From Flavobacterium psychrophilum (GTDB lineage: Bacteria > Bacteroidota > Bacteroidia > Flavobacteriales > Flavobacteriaceae): a DNA stretch of 8,759 nt. This document shows, piece by piece, positions 1-7,148 of the stretch. The position numbers and the translations under genes are program-made. Below the pieces are notes generated by a model. It had not been told where the DNA came from, did not search any database, and was given only the letters and a program-made list of their open reading frames with translations. Within the stretch, counting starts at the first letter, position 1. Every line of letters begins with the position of its first letter. The stretch lies in assembly GCA_003243255.1 (NCBI GenBank), contig QFQM01000189.1, positions 1-8,759 on the forward strand, written 5' to 3'.

Positions 1-1
1 A

Positions 2-160
2 GATGGAAACAGTTATAAAATGATATCTGTAACAGCTGGTATTGTTCAAAACGGTTTACAGCAGGTAAGTTCAGAAGAGCTTTCTAAAACCTCTAGACTC
101 GTTGTGAAAAATGCTTATTCATTACTTATGAAGGTAATGAATGGGGGAGAGGATAAATGA
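2..160 (+). CDS. C-terminal end of a probable RND efflux adaptor (membrane fusion) protein, partial
   Basis: An open frame enters from the left edge and ends at TGA 158-160, giving 52 residues. It starts DGNSYKMISVTAGIV and ends RLVVKNAYSLLMKVMNGGEDK. The order of a beta strand (YKMISVTAGI), a short linker and V-V-K-x-A-Y-x-L matches the final membrane-proximal domain of CusB/CzcB-type periplasmic adaptors. The complete adaptor in this window has the parallel stretch FQKREITLGA...RVVTKGAYQIKL. The start and most of the protein lie outside the window. It points toward the minus-strand efflux operon and shares the hairpin at 261-286 as terminator. The family assignment rests on this short tail only and is an inference. 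No RND permease gene follows it here, so its permease would have to lie upstream, outside the window. Confidence 0.6.
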   Translation, partial: DGNSYKMISVTAGIVQNGLQQVSSEELSKTSRLVVKNAYSLLMKVMNGGEDK

Positions 161-260
161 GGATGATAGTAGTTAAAGTCCAAAATTGAATTTTTATGAG
201 TTATACTTTGAAGTTTGAGTGATAAAAATTCCATAAAGATTCAATTATAGAAAGAAAAAC

Positions 261-286
261 AAAAGGAGGCCTTTAGGCCTCCTTTT
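261..286. terminator. bidirectional rho-independent terminator between convergent genes
   Basis: AAAAGGAGGCC (261-271) pairs perfectly with GGCCTCCTTTT (276-286) around a TTTA loop. Each strand has a GC-rich stem core ending in a run of T, so it can end transcription both from the left partial gene (stop at 158-160) and from the minus-strand efflux operon (last stop at 293-295). The hairpin is 7 nt past the operon's last stop codon. The stretch 161-260 between the left gene and the hairpin is AT-rich, and I see nothing else in it. Confidence 0.9.
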
Positions 287-292
287 ATTAAA

Positions 293-1480
293 TTAAAGCT
301 GATACTTCAATAGCACTGCTACAGCCTCATAATAGTCTTTCTCGGTTTCCAAAAAGTTATTTAAGGTAGTGTAGTAATAACTTACTTCCATGAAGTACTC
401 TATAGATGACAGCTGCCCCAAAGCAAAAGCCTTATTGAGTAAAACCCTGTTTCGGGCCGATGTGTCAAGATTCGCCGCCTCATAAGCTTCCATGGTAACC
501 TTGAGGTTCGCATAGTTCTCATACAGGTGTTTTATATGATAGTAATGTTCGTTCTTGTGGGCATCAATGTCTGCATCTGCAGCCAAAATTTCAGCCTCGC
601 GCTGCTTTATTACATTCTTATTCTCCCAAAGCGGTATTGAGATACCGGTATGGACACCATTATAGGTTTGGCCTAAGATACCCTGATAATGATAACCAAC
701 CTCAATCTTTGGTAGTGTCATGGACTTACTCAAGGATAGGTTTGTTTCAGCAACCACTTTCTGCTGCTCAAGTATTTTCCTGTCAGGGTCATTGGCTTCA
801 TACTCCTGCTCAAGCTCTTCAAAAGGAGGTATCTTAGGGAGTAAGGGATATACAGTATCTTTAAATATTATCTGTTCCCCGCCATTCAACTCTGTCAGCT
901 TCTGATTCAACTGGCTAATCGTCGAGAGGTTCTTTTGGTACTCCTTCTTCACCTCTACCAACTGGAGATTGGCCTTGTTCAGGTCAAGTATATTGCCGTC
1001 CCCTTTATCCATTTTTGTCTTGAAATCAGCCGCAAGCTTCTCAGCATCTGCAAGCCGCTTGGTAAGTTGTACATTCATCTTATTATAATGCACTAACTGA
1101 ATACAAGCGGTCTTTGCTTCTAAAAGTATATCCTGCCTTAGGGATATCATGTTGAAATCAGCCTGTTTCACCTGCTCATCGGCCAGTTTTCTCTTTCTTG
1201 TGTAAGCCGTTGGGAAATCAAACGACTGAGACACGGTAAAATCAGTTTGATTTCCTGCATTAGCAGGAGTGCCTATCAGGTAGTCGTATTCAATTACAGG
1301 GTTGGCAGGTGTCAACCCTGTATTATATTCCAGTTTCCGTGCTTCCCATGCCTGCTTGTTAGCAGAGATGGTTTTGTTATTTTTAGTAACAGAAGCTAAC
1401 GTATTATCAATATTGGATTGTGCTGTCATGGACAAGGCAGAAACCAACGTACCTATGTATGTTAAAATCCTAAGCTTCAT
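293..1480 (-). CDS. TolC/CusC-family outer membrane efflux protein
   Basis: This is the outer-membrane channel of a tripartite RND metal pump. The 395-aa product starts with a Sec signal peptide (MKLRILTYIGTLVSALSMTA, likely cut after Ala20 before Gln21). It then shows two outer-membrane efflux protein repeats, roughly residues 22-205 and 215-395. Both are rich in long amphipathic helices, for example the GNILDLNKANLQLVEVKKEY region and the C-terminal LGQLSSIEYFMEVSYYYTTL region, each with the [GN]-x-[LI]-[SD]-x-[IL] turn seen in TolC-like proteins. There is no N-terminal Cys, so unlike E. coli CusC it is probably not lipidated. At 395 aa it is shorter than TolC (about 470 mature residues) and CusC (about 440), as is common for Bacteroidota members. 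The ATG (1478-1480) lies 11 bp inside the 3' end of the permease gene, which suggests translational coupling. AAGAGAACA just upstream is at best a weak ribosome site. It is the last gene of the operon and is followed by the 261-286 terminator. Confidence 0.92.
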   Translation of the reverse strand: MKLRILTYIGTLVSALSMTAQSNIDNTLASVTKNNKTISANKQAWEARKLEYNTGLTPANPVIEYDYLIGTPANAGNQTDFTVSQSFDFPTAYTRKRKLADEQVKQADFNMISLRQDILLEAKTACIQLVHYNKMNVQLTKRLADAEKLAADFKTKMDKGDGNILDLNKANLQLVEVKKEYQKNLSTISQLNQKLTELNGGEQIIFKDTVYPLLPKIPPFEELEQEYEANDPDRKILEQQKVVAETNLSLSKSMTLPKIEVGYHYQGILGQTYNGVHTGISIPLWENKNVIKQREAEILAADADIDAHKNEHYYHIKHLYENYANLKVTMEAYEAANLDTSARNRVLLNKAFALGQLSSIEYFMEVSYYYTTLNNFLETEKDYYEAVAVLLKYQL

Positions 1481-4400
1481 TGTTCTCTTTTTTACTATTA
1501 GACATATAATAAACTACAGGTACAATAAAGATGTTTAGTAGTGTTGAAGTCAGTAAGCCTCCTAATATGACCTTAGCCATTGGGCTTTGTATCTCATTGC
1601 CTGGCAAATCACTTGCGATGGCTAAAGGAATCAGTGCCAGACCAGCGGTTAGTGCCGTCATGAGTATCGGACTAAGCCTGTCTTTTGAGCCTTGGATTAT
1701 GGTATCATAAAGGCTGTGACCTTCTTGTTGCAGTGTTTTGTAATGAGAAACCAACAGGATACCATTTCGCGTTGCGACACCAAATAGCGTTATGAACCCT
1801 ATAATAACAGGGATGCTGAGAATACCACTTGTGAAATAAATGGTAAGAACTCCACCAATCAAGGCCAATGGCAGGTTAAGCAAGATTATTGAAGCTGTCT
1901 TGAGCTGCCTGAATTCCTGAAAGAGTATGAGAAATATTATCAGGATTGACATAAAAGAAGTCCATAACAACGTTTTGGATGCTTCCGCTTCTGCCTCAAA
2001 TTGTCCGCCATATTCAATATGATAGTCTTCTGGAAGCTTGATTTTCTCACCCACAATCTTCTTAATTTCCTCAATCACACTTTTCTGGTCACGCCCAGCA
2101 ACGTTAGCCGAAACAACCGTCTTACGTTCTACATTCTCACGGTTAATAGTATTCGGCCCCGAGGTGCTTACTACATCAGCTACATACTCCAAAGGAATTT
2201 TCTGGCCGTCATGGGTATCAGTCATGGTGTTCCTCATGTTCTCAATCCTGCCACGGTTTTCATCATCATACTTAAGCATCAGGTCGAACGTTCGGTTGCC
2301 TTCGTAGATTTCCGATACCTTTTCTCCTGCAAAAGCTACATCCACAAACTCATTGAACTCTCCGATAGTTATACCATAGTAGTTAAGCATGTCACGCTTA
2401 GGTTTTACCTGTACTTGCGGAATCTCTACCTGTTGCTCTACGCTTAAATCTACAAGCCCTTCTATACCCTGAATTTCATTCTTCACCTGATTGGATAGGG
2501 TAAAGAGCTTGTTAAGGTCGGTGCCAAATATTTTGATAGCGATGTTTGCGCGCGTTCCAGACAGCATGTGGTCAATACGGTGACCGATAGGTTGGCCTAT
2601 AGTAATATTCGCCCCCGATACACCTGAGAGTTTTTCCCTTACATCGGCCATAAACTCTTCACGGCTCCGCTCTTCAAGATGGAAAGGCACTTCAATCTCG
2701 GCAGAGTTCACACCCTGCGCATGTTCGTCAAGTTCAGCGCGTCCTGTGCGCCTTGTGGTTACCTTTATCTCTGGGACAGTTAACAACGCTTTTTCAACCT
2801 GAGTACCAATCTTGTTGCTCTCGTCCAGTGAAATACCAGGAAGGCTTACTACGCTTATGACAAGTGAGCCCTCGTTGAATTCAGGCAGGAAGCTTCTTCC
2901 CAATTGCCCCATCAATATTAGGGCTATCACAAATAATCCCAAGGCGGCACCGATAATGGTTTTCTTCATCTGCATCACTCTTTCCAGAGTCTTTACATAT
3001 ATAACCTGTAGCCGTTCAACAAGCCAGCTTTCCTTATGCTGTTTTTTAAGCATTTTATCGTCGGTTAGCAGATAACTGCACAACACAGGAGTAAGAGTAA
3101 TAGACACTATCAAAGAAGCAAATAGCGCTACTATGAATGCTATTCCAAGAGGAGCGAGCAATTTTCCTTCCATACCTGAAAGGAAAAACAATGGTATAAA
3201 AGCAACGATAATGATGAAAGTAGCATTAATTACCGAATGGCGTATCTCAAAAGAAGCATCAAAAATTACCGTAAACTTGTTCTTTTGGAGTTCAGGCGGT
3301 AACTGGGCATTTTCCTTAAGCCGTTTGTAAACGTTCTCCACATCAATTATCGCATCATCCACTAAGTCACCGATAGCGATAGCCATTCCGCCAAGACTCA
3401 TGGTATTGATTGTAAAACCCATCCATTTAAGCGTAAGGATAGCCACAATCAAAGAAATCGGGATAGCCAAGAGTGATATAACCGTTGCCCGCCAATTCAT
3501 CAAAAACAGGAACAGTATCACTATTACGAATATAGTGCCTTCCATCAGCGTTTTCTGAATATTGCTAATCGAAGCATTGATGAAGTCAGCCTGACGGAAC
3601 ACGTGGGTATCCACATTAATGTCAGCAGGTAATGTCTTTTTCAGGTCAGCAACAACCTGATCAATTTTCTCGGTGAGTTCTAAGGTATTTGTAGAAGGCT
3701 GTTTCTGAACAGTCAGTACCACTGCCGGTTTTCCACTTTTCGCAGCATCACCGATTTTGGGTGCTCCCGCAATTTTTATCTCAGCGACATCCTCAATCTT
3801 GATTTGGTTACCGTTTACCACCTTAATGACCGATTTTGAGAGGTCGGCTATGTCGTTGGTACGGCCTGTCCCTTTAATGATATATTCATTACCATACTCA
3901 TTCATGAATCCGCCTGTAGCATTTCCATTGGCCTCTTTAGAGGCTTTAAGCAACTCATTCAGGGTTACGTTATAGAATTTCATCTTATCAGGCGAAGCAA
4001 GAATCTGGTATTGCTTATATTCACCTCCGTTCACCACAACCTGGGCAACACCTCCGGTAGCCAATAGCCTTGGGCGTATTGTCCAGTCAGCGATAGTACG
4101 CACATCCATCATCGAAGTACTGTCTGCTGTCAGGGAGATAAACATAACTTCTCCCATAATACTGGATTGGGGGGCCATAGTAGGATTGCCCACATTATCA
4201 GGCAGCCTTTCTCCAACTGAAGCAATCTTCTCATTGATAATCTGGCGGGCAATGTAAATATCAGTGTTCCATTCAAATTCAATCCAAACGATGGAAAGCC
4301 CTGTGGATGATGAACTGCGAACCCTTCTCACATTAGTAGCACCGTTAACCGCTGTCTCTAGTGGGAAAGTAACCAGCTTCTCAACCTCTTCGGGAGCCAT

Positions 4401-4565
4401 ACCGTGAGCCTCTGTCAATACAGCTACTGTAGGGGCTGTAAGGTCAGGAAATACGTCTACTTCCATGCGGCTAGCTGTAACGCTGCCGAATATGATAAGC
4501 AGGACGCTTGCAATGACAACTATTAATCTGTTGTGCAATGCAAAATTTATAATTCTGTTCAGCAT
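1470..4565 (-). CDS. CusA/CzcA-family heavy-metal efflux RND permease
   Basis: Inner-membrane, proton-driven pump of 1031 aa, full length for the HME-RND family. Twelve membrane segments can be placed at roughly 13-30, 343-357, 361-379, 390-410, 445-463, 473-497, 534-552, 868-884, 890-910, 916-938, 963-985 and 995-1020. Large periplasmic loops follow the first and seventh. Segment 4 carries GDLVDDAIIDVEN (399-411). Asp403 corresponds to the proton-relay Asp405 of E. coli CusA, and VEN is the family signature. Other family landmarks are DVFPDLTAP (37-45), the RLSPILMTA region near 963, and GQFE at 854. By eye against remembered CusA, the three methionines that bind Cu/Ag (M573, M623, M672) fall on Ile586, a residue near Asn620/Ser621, and His665. 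Metal specificity therefore cannot be assigned to copper or silver from sequence. The start ATG is 5 nt after the adaptor stop. Cobalt, zinc, nickel, cadmium or copper are all possible substrates. Confidence 0.95.
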   Translation of the reverse strand: MLNRIINFALHNRLIVVIASVLLIIFGSVTASRMEVDVFPDLTAPTVAVLTEAHGMAPEEVEKLVTFPLETAVNGATNVRRVRSSSSTGLSIVWIEFEWNTDIYIARQIINEKIASVGERLPDNVGNPTMAPQSSIMGEVMFISLTADSTSMMDVRTIADWTIRPRLLATGGVAQVVVNGGEYKQYQILASPDKMKFYNVTLNELLKASKEANGNATGGFMNEYGNEYIIKGTGRTNDIADLSKSVIKVVNGNQIKIEDVAEIKIAGAPKIGDAAKSGKPAVVLTVQKQPSTNTLELTEKIDQVVADLKKTLPADINVDTHVFRQADFINASISNIQKTLMEGTIFVIVILFLFLMNWRATVISLLAIPISLIVAILTLKWMGFTINTMSLGGMAIAIGDLVDDAIIDVENVYKRLKENAQLPPELQKNKFTVIFDASFEIRHSVINATFIIIVAFIPLFFLSGMEGKLLAPLGIAFIVALFASLIVSITLTPVLCSYLLTDDKMLKKQHKESWLVERLQVIYVKTLERVMQMKKTIIGAALGLFVIALILMGQLGRSFLPEFNEGSLVISVVSLPGISLDESNKIGTQVEKALLTVPEIKVTTRRTGRAELDEHAQGVNSAEIEVPFHLEERSREEFMADVREKLSGVSGANITIGQPIGHRIDHMLSGTRANIAIKIFGTDLNKLFTLSNQVKNEIQGIEGLVDLSVEQQVEIPQVQVKPKRDMLNYYGITIGEFNEFVDVAFAGEKVSEIYEGNRTFDLMLKYDDENRGRIENMRNTMTDTHDGQKIPLEYVADVVSTSGPNTINRENVERKTVVSANVAGRDQKSVIEEIKKIVGEKIKLPEDYHIEYGGQFEAEAEASKTLLWTSFMSILIIFLILFQEFRQLKTASIILLNLPLALIGGVLTIYFTSGILSIPVIIGFITLFGVATRNGILLVSHYKTLQQEGHSLYDTIIQGSKDRLSPILMTALTAGLALIPLAIASDLPGNEIQSPMAKVILGGLLTSTLLNIFIVPVVYYMSNSKKENNEA

Positions 4566-4570
4566 GGCTT

Positions 4571-6061
4571 TTAGTGTTCATGCCCATGTGCAGGTGAAGC
4601 ACCGGAAGCAGATGATAACTTAATTTGATAAGCTCCTTTTGTAACTACTCTTTCGCCTTCTGATAATCCGGATAGTATCTGAACATCCTTGCCGTCATTA
4701 GCACCAAGGGTAATCTCACGCTTCTGAAAGCTTTCACCGGCGGTCTGAACGTACACATAGAATATGCTTTGCTCCTCCATAACTGACGAATAAGGTATCA
4801 CCAACGCATCGGATTTAGCATCCGACTTAAGGTAAATCTGAACGCCTGAGCCTGATATTAACTCAACTATGTTATCAATCTCAAATGTAATAGGGATGAA
4901 AGGTGAACCCGTTGAAGCACTTTTTCCATAAGATACTACCCTGCCGTTCAAGGATGCAGTATCGTAGGTTTTACCGTCGGGTAAGCTAAAGTTAGCAGAA
5001 GTAACAGATGCCAATTTGGCAAAATACTTCTGTGACACATTGGCCTGTAGCAAAAGCCTTTTGTTTTTAGATACTGTAGCTAATGGTGTACCCGCCTGTA
5101 CAAACTGCCCATCTGTAACATTTACTGTTTTGATAAATCCAGACATGGGAGCGGTAATGTTTTGCCCTTTTGCCGAGTAATTTTTTGAAACGGTGTTGTA
5201 TTCATTACGCGCGTTTTCATAGAGCAACTTGGTAGTCTGGAATTCCTTTTGGGAAATTATCTTGTCCTTTGCCAGTTCCTCTGCACGTTCATAGTCTGCC
5301 TTCAATTTATGGTAACTCATACGGGCTTCCCTTACAGTTGCATCAATATTGCCCTGGGCGAGATTGTCTCCTGATATTAAAAACAGTGAACTACCTTGAT
5401 TTACAGCATTACCTATTATAGCTTTATTACCGCTGAATGTTACGATACCGTCTGCCTTGGCTGATATTACAACTTCATCGCCCGGGGCTGAAATGATTTG
5501 CCCGCTGGTCTTGATTACATCCGAAAAGGGTTGCTTTGTTGCCCGTTCGTTCGCAAACTGTATTTTCCAGGCCTGCTCTTTAAGGAAAGAAATATCACCT
5601 GATGCAGATTCTGATGGTTGCGCTTTGAGGGCTGCTTCCTGATTAGGATAAATAGTTACATCTGGAATTTCTATTCTGTCCGTAAAATCCCTTGTTTTAA
5701 TCTCAAAAATAAGCGTACCCTTACCAGCAATCTTAGGCTGTAATGAGAGCCTGTAAATGCCGGGTGAGCTTGGTGAAGCAGCACTATTGCGTATTCCTTT
5801 GTCCCCCATTACCAGGCTTACGGTAACAGTTCCTTCTGTTAAAGGTTTAAACTCCTCTCCAAGTAGGGTGAAATGTGCTGCAAATTTTGATGCCTCACCA
5901 ACGATGAGCGGCTTAAACTCAACAAATAATTCAGATTTATCTGTGTATAGCGTATGTGCTGACGGTTCCAACTCAGAACCCTCAGCCTTCCCACTATTAT
6001 TGTAATTGCAGCCAGTAGCAGCAACAAACAATAACAGCAGTGCTGTTATTTTGCGTAACAT
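4571..6061 (-). CDS. CusB/CzcB-like RND periplasmic adaptor lipoprotein with His-rich tail
   Basis: Membrane fusion protein of 496 aa that links the RND permease to the outer-membrane channel. The signal peptide ends in a lipobox (AATGC, Cys18), so it should be anchored in the inner membrane by lipid. Domains by eye are: an extra N-terminal beta domain (about 38-137, beginning LYTDKSELFVEFKPL) of the kind found in metal-type adaptors; a first half-lipoyl segment (about 185-232); an alpha-helical hairpin (about 236-298); the second half-lipoyl segment (about 300-330, TAPMSGFIKTVNVTDGQFV); a beta barrel (about 335-415); and a membrane-proximal domain (about 418-480, ending RVVTKGAYQIKL). The last residues, HGHEH, form a short His-rich tail that could touch metal. 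It follows the frameshifted lipoprotein gene by 12 nt and precedes the permease by 5 nt, so all should share one transcript. No clear Shine-Dalgarno site is visible, as is usual in this phylum. Confidence 0.93.
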   Translation of the reverse strand: MLRKITALLLLFVAATGCNYNNSGKAEGSELEPSAHTLYTDKSELFVEFKPLIVGEASKFAAHFTLLGEEFKPLTEGTVTVSLVMGDKGIRNSAASPSSPGIYRLSLQPKIAGKGTLIFEIKTRDFTDRIEIPDVTIYPNQEAALKAQPSESASGDISFLKEQAWKIQFANERATKQPFSDVIKTSGQIISAPGDEVVISAKADGIVTFSGNKAIIGNAVNQGSSLFLISGDNLAQGNIDATVREARMSYHKLKADYERAEELAKDKIISQKEFQTTKLLYENARNEYNTVSKNYSAKGQNITAPMSGFIKTVNVTDGQFVQAGTPLATVSKNKRLLLQANVSQKYFAKLASVTSANFSLPDGKTYDTASLNGRVVSYGKSASTGSPFIPITFEIDNIVELISGSGVQIYLKSDAKSDALVIPYSSVMEEQSIFYVYVQTAGESFQKREITLGANDGKDVQILSGLSEGERVVTKGAYQIKLSSASGASPAHGHEH

Positions 6062-6073
6062 GTCCGGTAAATC

Positions 6074-6312
6074 TTAGTGTTGGTGGTCGTGACCATCACC
6101 ATGGTCATGGTTGTGCTCTGTTTCAGTTTTTACAGTATCATTGCCAACTGTAAATTCTTCTTGTGAATGTGCTTCATTATCATGGCTATGATCGTGACCG
6201 TCACCTTCATGATGCTCGTGGCCGTTACGGTCATGACCTTCATGGTTATCATTTTTTTGTTACAGGCTACGACTAAGGCAATTGAGAAAATTGCTATAAT
6301 TACTTTTTTCAT
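6074..6312 (-). pseudogene. His-rich small lipoprotein gene, frame broken at an A7 run
   Basis: From ATG 6310-6312 the frame reads a lipoprotein signal, MKKVIIAIFSIALVVAC, with Cys17 as lipid site. After NKK it reaches seven A (6252-6258) and continues as an unlikely Met/Ile/Thr-rich stretch to a stop at 6130-6132 (60 aa). One extra A would give NKKNDNHEGHDRNGHEHHEG and continue to TAA 6074-6076. The result is a 79-aa lipoprotein with 15 His after the lipid site, two GDGHDH copies, and a central EEFTVGNDTVKTETE segment without His. The His-rich frame has a TAA immediately before the run and no internal start, so it is reached only by a one-base shift. The restored protein would be a membrane-anchored periplasmic metal buffer or chaperone feeding the pump; this role is inferred. 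It may be a true mutation, a sequencing error in a homopolymer, or a case of slippage on the A run. Confidence 0.75.
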
Positions 6313-6369
6313 TTTTGTAAAATTTAGATTTCTATTTAATTCATTTCCCGAGTTTGGGATAAGTACGAG

Positions 6370-6750
6370 TTAAACAGATTGGGAAGGTGGACCCCGAAAA
6401 TCTAAACTTACAAGATGAGGAGAAATGTAGATATACTTACAATCATATAACTGCTTAACAGGCTTATGGTAAGCTTGCAGAGCAATGAATTGGGATTGTT
6501 GCTGAATAGTGGCAGGTAACTGCTGGTAAACCGTTTTACTTACTTCATGTTTTTGTATTGAAGTAAAACAGTCGGCTGAATGGCAGTGATGAGAAAACAA
6601 GTCTGATATTCCCTTATGCTCATGTTTGTGATGCTCATGGTGGTGTCCGGGAGCATGCTGATCAGCGTGGTGGTGCGGTACAAGCGAATGCCCAAGCAAT
6701 ATGATGCTTGTTATGAGGCTCACTATAAATCGTATTGACTTGTACTGCAT
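6370..6750 (-). CDS. His-rich exported or membrane-anchored small protein, function unknown
   Basis: A 126-aa protein, first gene of the efflux operon. Residues 6-22 (IRFIVSLITSIILLGHS) are hydrophobic and act as a signal or anchor. There is no lipobox and no clear signal-peptidase I site. Residues 26-57 hold 14 His in HHH, HHHEHHKHEH and HHCH groups, plus Cys56 and Cys61 (HHCHSADC). The rest (about 65-126) is Gln-rich, then a hydrophobic, aromatic stretch (CKYIYISPHLVSLDF) ending FRGPPSQSV. The RGPP ending recurs, in my recollection, in small unnamed Bacteroidota proteins encoded beside metal pumps. I do not recognise a named family. A metal-binding periplasmic role next to the pump is inferred from the His/Cys cluster and operon position. 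The start is the only ATG upstream of the hydrophobic segment. The next gene begins 57 nt downstream of its stop. Confidence 0.75.
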   Translation of the reverse strand: MQYKSIRFIVSLITSIILLGHSLVPHHHADQHAPGHHHEHHKHEHKGISDLFSHHCHSADCFTSIQKHEVSKTVYQQLPATIQQQSQFIALQAYHKPVKQLYDCKYIYISPHLVSLDFRGPPSQSV

Positions 6751-6960
6751 GAAACAAATGTAATAAAATAGTGTGAAGTTTGAAATATCTTCAATGAAAC
6801 TAATTAAGATGTTCGTAAGTTAGTAATTGAATTATTGAAAATTAAGTTTAATCTTTATTAGAGTTAAATGCCCATAATACTTACAGGCAGATTCAGTTCC
6901 TTGAGTAGCTTATTATTGTTTTGAATTGAAGTTTAATCTAAACAATACTATCATTTTACA

Positions 6961-6987
6961 AAAACTCGCACCAATGGTGTGAGTTTT
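6961..6987. terminator. symmetric hairpin, possible orphan terminator
   Basis: AAAACTCGCACC (6961-6972) pairs with GGTGTGAGTTTT (6976-6987) around AAT. All 12 positions pair if one G-T wobble is allowed on the plus strand. A's on the left and T's on the right make it terminator-like in both directions. No gene ends directly beside it on either strand: the 6750 operon starts away from it, and the tRNA remnant already has its own terminator at 7092-7124. It could be the leftover terminator of a lost gene, or an operator-like palindrome. Confidence 0.5.
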
Positions 6988-7091
6988 ATATTAACAGAAA
7001 ATCGAACACCATAAATGACAATTGGAATCACTTAGTGGTGTTTTAGATTAAGATATTCACAACATTACTTTCAATGTAATGCGTATTCAAT

Positions 7092-7124
7092 AAAAAAATG
7101 CCTCTTGCAAATTGCAAAAGGCAT
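7092..7124 (-). terminator. rho-independent terminator following the tRNA remnant
   Basis: On the minus strand, ATGCCTTTTGCAA (7124-7112) pairs with TTGCAAGAGGCAT (7110-7098), with one G-U wobble and a tight three-base loop once the innermost A-T pair is left open. A run of seven T follows (7098-7092), overlapping the last stem base. It begins directly after the end of the tRNA-like 3' fragment, the normal place for a tRNA terminator. This supports the view that the tRNA fragment is a real gene end rather than chance similarity. Confidence 0.75.
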
Positions 7125-7148
7125 CGGTGGAATCGCCGGGAATCGAAC
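7125..7148 (-). other. 3'-end fragment of a tRNA gene (likely att-site scar)
   Basis: The minus strand reads GTTCGATTCCCGGCGATTCC then ACCG. This has the T-loop TTCGATT, the 3' T-stem strand CCCGG, a seven-base acceptor strand CGATTCC and discriminator A, directly followed by a terminator. Upstream, the 5' T-stem strand should be CCGGG but reads TTAGG. No D-arm, anticodon arm or matching 5' acceptor strand (GGAATCG) appears in the next 75 nt. Only the last third of a tRNA is therefore present. Such fragments typically arise when a mobile element inserts at a tRNA 3' end and the original end is displaced. The tRNA identity cannot be told without the anticodon. Confidence 0.6.

Noticed and set aside
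2001..2447. 148-codon plus-strand frame inside the permease gene
   Set aside because: It is a shadow of the minus-strand RND permease, which has clear domain evidence through this region.
6167..6373. 68-codon plus-strand frame over the His-rich lipoprotein gene
   Set aside because: It is the antisense of the His repeats and has no independent support.
6755..6762. TACATTTG on the minus strand, matching the Bacteroidota -7 pattern TAnnTTTG, just before the His-rich 126-aa gene
   Set aside because: It is only 4 nt from the ATG and has no TTG element at the expected distance upstream. It would imply a leaderless transcript, so I do not call it a promoter.
7029..7037. Nine-base palindrome CACTTAGTG
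   Set aside because: It is too short to distinguish from chance in an AT-rich intergenic stretch.
7098..7124. TTGCAA repeats as a possible CRISPR-like or transposon terminal repeat
   Set aside because: They are the two arms of a terminator stem beside the tRNA fragment, and no array or transposase is present.
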